Made by a program: the position numbers and the translations under genes
The notes under the pieces: generated by a model
What the model saw: only the letters and a program-made list of their open reading frames with translations
Told to the model about the DNA's origin: nothing
Database searches by the model: none
Assembly: GCF_001758225.1 (NCBI RefSeq)
Contig: NZ_MAST01000001.1
Span: 186,001-250,000, forward strand
Length of the DNA: 64,000 bases
DNA from: Humibacillus sp. DSM 29435
Lineage (GTDB): Bacteria > Actinomycetota > Actinomycetes > Actinomycetales > Dermatophilaceae
Direction of reading: 5' to 3'
In this document: piece after piece, positions 59,886 through 64,000 of the stretch
Position numbering within the stretch: position 1 is the stretch's first letter
Layout: the number at the start of each line of letters is the position of its first letter

Positions 59886-61133
59886 TCAGCGGCGCGAGCC
59901 GATGTCGAGCATGCCAGGAGCGGCATTCGTCGACTGTCGGTCGTCGTGGGCCTTGACCCGGTCGAGGTAGCTGCGCGACTTGGCCACCTCGGTCTCGAGC
60001 GTGCCGATGCTCGCCGCCATGTTGTCGAGGGCTCGCACCTTGAACTGGTCGATGGCATCCATCGTCTCGTAGATGTTCGCGAAGGCCTTCTGCAGCGACT
60101 CGATGCTGAGCGTCGAGCTGGCCGACTGCTCCTGGATGCGAGCGGAGTTCTGCTTGAGCAGCTCGCTCGTGCGCTCGATCAGCCCTGAGGTGGTGGTGTT
60201 GAGCGCCGTGATCTGGTCGAGCACCAGCTGCTGGTTGTTGAGCGCCTGAGCAACGATGACGGCCGTGCGCAGCGCTGACACCGTCGTCGTGGTGGCCCGG
60301 TCGACGCCCTTGATCAGCTCGATGTTGTTCTTGATGATGATGTCGATGGCGAGGTAGTTCTGGATCGACACAGCCAGCTGGGTGAGCAGGTCCTGGTGCT
60401 TCTGGCGCACGTAGAAGAGCACGTCCTCACGCAGTGCCTTCGCCCGCTCGGGGTCGGTCGTGTCGAGGGTGGCCACCTCTGCCGCGATCTTGGCGTCGAG
60501 CCGTTCGGCCACGTAGACGTACTGGTTGAGCCGGCCCATCGACTCCCAGAGGGCCCGCTTCTCGAGGTTGAGGGCGACGTTGTCCTTGGTCAGCTCGTCC
60601 TGGCCCGACTGCAGCGAGTGCAGGATGCCGTCCAGGTGGCTCTGCGAGCTCTGGTACTTGCGGAAGTAGTCGGTCACCTTGTCGCCGAACGGGATCATGC
60701 CGAGGAACTTCTTGGCGCCCGTGGCCTGACCGGGGTCGAGGTCCTCCACGGTGCGGCGCAGGTCGAGCAGGGTCTTGCCGACCTTGGAGCCGCCCGACAG
60801 GGCGCCCTCGTTGATGGCCTTGACCGGCATCTGCAGCATGCGGTTGCTGCTCTCGGCCGCGAACTTCACCTCGTCGGTGCCCATGCTTCGCACGTCGGCG
60901 GCCTTGGCCTCCCACTCGGGCGACTTGGTGGCGGCCTTCAGAAGCGAGTCGAGGTAGGTGTCGACCTTCTCGTCGAGGCCGGGCAGCGCCGCTTCGGGCA
61001 CGGCCGGGGCCATCTTCGGGGCTGCGGTCTCGGCGATGGCCGTGGTGGCCGGGGGTGGGGTGAGGGCGAAGGCTTCGCCGGGTGGTGGCTCGAGCGGAGC
61101 CATCGCAGTGGCGGCGGCAGGCTGGTCAGTCAT
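59886..61133 (-). CDS. TelA/KlaA-family toxic anion resistance protein
   Basis: 415 aa, mainly coiled coil. 'KFLGMIPFGDKVTDYFRKYQ' and 'SSQSHLDGILHSLQSGQDEL' are family hallmarks (XpaC/TelA). TelA proteins occur with Ter-type stress systems; the molecular role is unclear. First gene of the ten-gene operon. ATG 61133 has AAGGA about 12 nt upstream. Confidence 0.9.
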   Translation of the reverse strand: MTDQPAAATAMAPLEPPPGEAFALTPPPATTAIAETAAPKMAPAVPEAALPGLDEKVDTYLDSLLKAATKSPEWEAKAADVRSMGTDEVKFAAESSNRMLQMPVKAINEGALSGGSKVGKTLLDLRRTVEDLDPGQATGAKKFLGMIPFGDKVTDYFRKYQSSQSHLDGILHSLQSGQDELTKDNVALNLEKRALWESMGRLNQYVYVAERLDAKIAAEVATLDTTDPERAKALREDVLFYVRQKHQDLLTQLAVSIQNYLAIDIIIKNNIELIKGVDRATTTTVSALRTAVIVAQALNNQQLVLDQITALNTTTSGLIERTSELLKQNSARIQEQSASSTLSIESLQKAFANIYETMDAIDQFKVRALDNMAASIGTLETEVAKSRSYLDRVKAHDDRQSTNAAPGMLDIGSRR

Positions 61134-61469
61134 CGTCGAACGGGTCCTTCCCCTTGTGCCACCCCGGCGGCTTGAGCGCACGGGCGCGGCGATGTCACGA
61201 GCCCGCCGAGCGGCATCCTGCCCGTCTGGTCGTGCGAGACAGGCTGCGTGTGCTGGCGGGAGTACGCACACTCTACGTGGCGTGCCCCTGCGACGACACG
61301 GCGATCCGGACGGTTCCGGATGCCGTCTGGCCGTGCTGTCGGTGCGTTTGAGAGCGACCGCGGCTCGGAATCAGGGGATTATCCGGGCCGCGGCCGCCGT
61401 GCGTGGGGAACCCCCACACCCTCAAGAACGGGTCACCGCACTGAGGAGTTCCTAGGGAGGTCCGGGGGC
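61134..61469. promoter_or_regulatory. Upstream region of the TelA-PknG operon
   Basis: No gene is seen. On the minus strand GATAAT (61378-61383) is the best -10 candidate, which would give a leader of about 240 nt; no -35 is clear. GTGTGC/GCACAC arms (about 61247-61270) could fold inside that leader. Confidence 0.4.
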
Positions 61470-62261
61470 TCAGCCGAACTGCCAGCTACGTTTGCTGAGG
61501 CCGAACCAGAAGCCGTCGATGACGCTCTGGTTGGTCAGACCCGAGCTCTCGTAGGCCGCGCCGAGGGTGACGAACAGAGGCGCGAAGTGCTCGGTGCGCG
61601 GGTGGGCCTCGTGAGCGGCGGGCGCCTTGTCGAGGAAGTCGAGCAGGCTGTCGACGTCGTGTGCGCGCATGGCTTCGTCGGCCCACTGGTCAAACTCGGC
61701 GCTCGCGGCGGGCGGAACGACGTCGGCGCCGCCGCCGGGATTGAACCAGCGCAGGTTGTGCGTGGTGAAGCCGGAGCCGACGATCATGGTGCCCTGGTCG
61801 CGCAGCGGGGCGAGCCGCCGACCGACCTCGAAGAGGCCGCGAGGGTCGAGGGTCGGCATCGACATCTGCAGCACCGGCACGTCGGCGTCGGGGAACATCT
61901 CTTTGAGCGGTACGTAGGCGCCGTGGTCGAGGCCGCGCGCCTCGTCGCGGTGCACCTCCGAAGCCGCAACGACGCCCGTGGTTGTGAGCAGCCCGGTGAC
62001 GTCGTCAGCGAGGTCGGGTGCACCCGGGGCGTCGTAGCTCACCTCGTAGTAGTGCTGCGGGAAGCCCCAGAAGTCGTAGGTCAGCGGCGCGCCGGTGGTG
62101 CTGCCGAGGGTGGTCGGGGCGTCTTCCCAGTGGGCGGACACGATGAGGATGTTGGTGGGCTTCTCAAGGTCAGCCGACCAGGCGGCGAGCTCTGCGGTCC
62201 AGCGTTCGTCGTCGGCGAGCGGCGGTGCGCCGTGGCTGAGGTAGAGAACCGGTGCTGACAT
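61470..62261 (-). CDS. LigB-type extradiol dioxygenase (YgiD/DOPA-dioxygenase family)
   Basis: 263 aa. Metal His residues are in 'LYLSHGAPPL', 'ILIVSAHWED' and 'RGLDHGAYVPL', and the catalytic His is in 'GSGFTTHNLRWF'. By family it opens catechol-type rings (4,5-DOPA). GCAGGAG lies before ATG 62261. An AT-rich patch with TGTTGAACA (62283-62291) upstream may hold an operator. Confidence 0.9.
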   Translation of the reverse strand: MSAPVLYLSHGAPPLADDERWTAELAAWSADLEKPTNILIVSAHWEDAPTTLGSTTGAPLTYDFWGFPQHYYEVSYDAPGAPDLADDVTGLLTTTGVVAASEVHRDEARGLDHGAYVPLKEMFPDADVPVLQMSMPTLDPRGLFEVGRRLAPLRDQGTMIVGSGFTTHNLRWFNPGGGADVVPPAASAEFDQWADEAMRAHDVDSLLDFLDKAPAAHEAHPRTEHFAPLFVTLGAAYESSGLTNQSVIDGFWFGLSKRSWQFG

Positions 62262-62304
62262 CGTCTGCTCCTGCGAATCGAATGTTGAACACTAAATTAC
62301 CACC

Positions 62305-62418
62305 TCGAGTGGCCACTTTCGTACGGCCCCAACCCGTCGAGTGGCCACTTTCGTACGGATGAGCGTGTACGGAACTGGCCACTCGACTTGCGGAGTGTGT
62401 ACGAAAGTGGCCATTCGA
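62305..62418. repeat. Repeat cluster D: four copies of the 20-bp repeat
   Basis: Direct copies at 62305-62324 and 62337-62356 (both exact). Inverted copies at 62367-62386 (GGAACT variant) and 62399-62418 (ATTCGA variant). Between divergent ligB and topA genes; outside the copies the 314-bp gap holds no ORF. Confidence 0.9.
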
Positions 62419-62574
62419 CGTGCGAGGTGTGGCCGGTGCGCGGGCTCCGTGCGTGACCTTCGGCCCGAGGTCGTGGTTCGGCGGGTACACGCTCTGCTGT
62501 TACCGTCGGCCTGCGTCCACGTCGAGGCAGCGACGAATCCGCTGCACGTGAGGCCGAGAAAGTGAAGGTCAGTC

Positions 62575-64000
62575 ATGGCTGCAGGAAAGGGCCGCAAGCT
62601 CGTCATCGTCGAGTCGCCCGGCAAGGTCAAGTCGATCGCCGGCTATCTGGGCGGTGACTACGAGGTCGAGGCCTCGATCGGGCACATCCGTGACCTGCCC
62701 AACCCGTCTGAGCTGCCGGCCGACATGAAGAAGGGCCCGTACGGCAAGTTCGCTGTCGACGTCGACAACGGCTTCGACCCCTACTACGTGGTCGACAGCG
62801 ACAAGAAGAAGAAGGTCGCCGAGCTGCGGCGCAAGCTCAAGGACGCCAGCGAGCTCTACCTCGCCACCGACGAGGACCGTGAGGGCGAGGCCATCGCCTG
62901 GCACCTGCTCGAGGCGCTCAAGCCCCGGGTGCCGGTCAAGCGCATGGTCTTCCACGAGATCACCAAGGAGGCGATCCAGCGGGCCATCAACAACACTCGT
63001 GAGATCGACACCGCGATGGTCGACGCTCAGGAGACCCGCCGCATCCTCGACCGGCTCTACGGCTACGAGGTGAGCCCGGTGCTGTGGCGCAAGGTGCGCC
63101 AGGGCCTCTCGGCCGGCCGCGTGCAGTCGGTCGCCACCCGCCTGGTCGTCGAGCGCGAACGTGAGCGGATGGCCTTCGTGCGGTCGAGCTACTGGGACGT
63201 CGAGGGTGAGTTCACGCCCAGCGACGCCGCGCAACGGTTCACCGCGCGGCTCTCGCAGGTCGACGGACAGCGGGTGGCCACGGGTCGCGACTTCGCCGAC
63301 TCGGGTGAGCTGACCTCGAAGAACGTGGCGCACCTCGACGAGGCGCTGGCCAACCGCATCGCGGTGGCCTGTCGCACCCTCCCGGCGCGGGTGACCGACG
63401 TGCAGGAGAAGCCCTACACCCGTCGGCCGTCGGCGCCGTTCACCACCTCGACCCTGCAGCAGGAGGCGTCGCGCAAGCTGCGGCTCAGCAGCAAGAACGC
63501 CATGCGCGTGGCCCAGCGCCTCTACGAGGGCGGCTACATCACCTATATGCGTACCGACTCGACCACCTTGTCGGATGCCGCTCTCACCGCGGCGCGCAGC
63601 CAGGCCCGCGACCTCTACGGGGCCGAGTACGTTCCCGACAGCCCGCGGCGCTACGAGAAGAAGGTCAAGAACGCGCAGGAGGCCCACGAGGCCGTGCGCC
63701 CGGCGGGTGACCGGTTCCGGTCCCCCGCTCAGGTGGCCGGCGTACTGCGGGGTGAGGACTTCGCGCTCTACGAGCTGATCTGGAAGCGCACCGTCGCCTC
63801 GCAGATGGCCGACGCGCGCGGTTCGACGGCCACCGTCAAGCTGTCGGTCGACACAGCCGTCGAGGGTGCCCAGCGCGTCGAGTTCAGCGCCAGCGGCACG
63901 ATCATCACCTTCCGCGGGTTCCTCGCCGCCTACGAGGAGGGCCGCGACGACGAGGCCGCCGCCCGCGCCCAGGCTGCCCAGGAGGAGCGCCGGCTGCCCA
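62575..64000 (+). CDS. topA: DNA topoisomerase I, N-terminal part (cut by window edge)
   Basis: 475 codons visible. TOPRIM: 'KLVIVESPGKVKSIAGYL' (catalytic Glu) and 'ATDEDREGEAIAWHLL' (acidic triad). The active-site Tyr is in 'GGYITYMRTDSTTLS'. Relaxes negative supercoils. GAAGG lies 8 nt before ATG 62575. Normally near bldG in actinobacteria; here about 31 kb separates them. Confidence 0.96.
   Translation, partial: MAAGKGRKLVIVESPGKVKSIAGYLGGDYEVEASIGHIRDLPNPSELPADMKKGPYGKFAVDVDNGFDPYYVVDSDKKKKVAELRRKLKDASELYLATDEDREGEAIAWHLLEALKPRVPVKRMVFHEITKEAIQRAINNTREIDTAMVDAQETRRILDRLYGYEVSPVLWRKVRQGLSAGRVQSVATRLVVERERERMAFVRSSYWDVEGEFTPSDAAQRFTARLSQVDGQRVATGRDFADSGELTSKNVAHLDEALANRIAVACRTLPARVTDVQEKPYTRRPSAPFTTSTLQQEASRKLRLSSKNAMRVAQRLYEGGYITYMRTDSTTLSDAALTAARSQARDLYGAEYVPDSPRRYEKKVKNAQEAHEAVRPAGDRFRSPAQVAGVLRGEDFALYELIWKRTVASQMADARGSTATVKLSVDTAVEGAQRVEFSASGTIITFRGFLAAYEEGRDDEAAARAQAAQEERRLP

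Overview
The window is about 70% GC, with mostly GTG/ATG starts and dense same-strand overlaps. It carries a gene order typical of Actinomycetota: crp, nth, NUDIX, marP, then acs, the Fic-like/6S-like RNA/6C RNA/ssd/tad block, a DEAH helicase, bldG and topA. The family profile (DUF222-HNH, PknG/GlnH/GlnX, DmsABC, no mycolate genes) suggests a Micrococcales relative, perhaps Intrasporangiaceae. That assignment is inference from gene content; no marker gene was compared.

Layout. 1-10.1 kb: crp (partial), nth, a CoA-type NUDIX hydrolase and the periplasmic protease marP. Opposite these lies a minus-strand run of nhaA, a DUF1469 membrane protein, an epoxide-hydrolase-like protein and a beta-lactamase fold protein, preceded by a DEAD-box RNA helicase and a methyltransferase. 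10.2-16.2 kb: acs, a plsC-type acyltransferase, and a tryptophanyl-tRNA synthetase behind what looks like a complete Trp attenuator. Then come a degenerate Fic protein and two small RNAs, one Ms1/6S-like and one clear 6C RNA. 16.3-20.8 kb: a Tad/Flp-type pilus or secretion operon (ssd, tadA, tadB, tadC, pilin-like DUF4244, two TadE-like proteins). 20.8-27.3 kb: an apparent insert with a DUF222/HNH nuclease and a sulfate ABC operon ending in an Rrf2 regulator. 27.3-31.8 kb: the conserved block resumes with the DEAH helicase, bldG and a methyltransferase.

31.8-62.5 kb is a long accessory stretch before topA. It holds a discoidin-like gene remnant; a TetR regulator with a heterodimeric ABC exporter; a five-gene DmsABC-type reductase operon; DUF2252, soxR and kinase genes; NDH-2; a ten-gene PknG-centred operon; and a LigB-type dioxygenase. 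The PknG operon (TelA, unknown, AAA+, GlnX, GlnH, coiled-coil unknown, PknG, PP2C, vWA, FHA) is nearly all stop/start overlaps. It repeatedly uses CxxC zinc ribbons, and resembles a TerY-P-style kinase/phosphatase/vWA signalling triad joined to the GlnX-GlnH amino-acid sensor. It is the strongest candidate here for a poorly described system.

Two sequence-level signals cut across the genes. A 20-bp near-palindromic repeat occurs 13 times in four intergenic clusters. The 9-mer CGGATGCCG occurs far more often than base composition predicts. Many genes also have a TANNNT hexamer 6-8 nt before a start codon and no Shine-Dalgarno, which points to leaderless transcripts.
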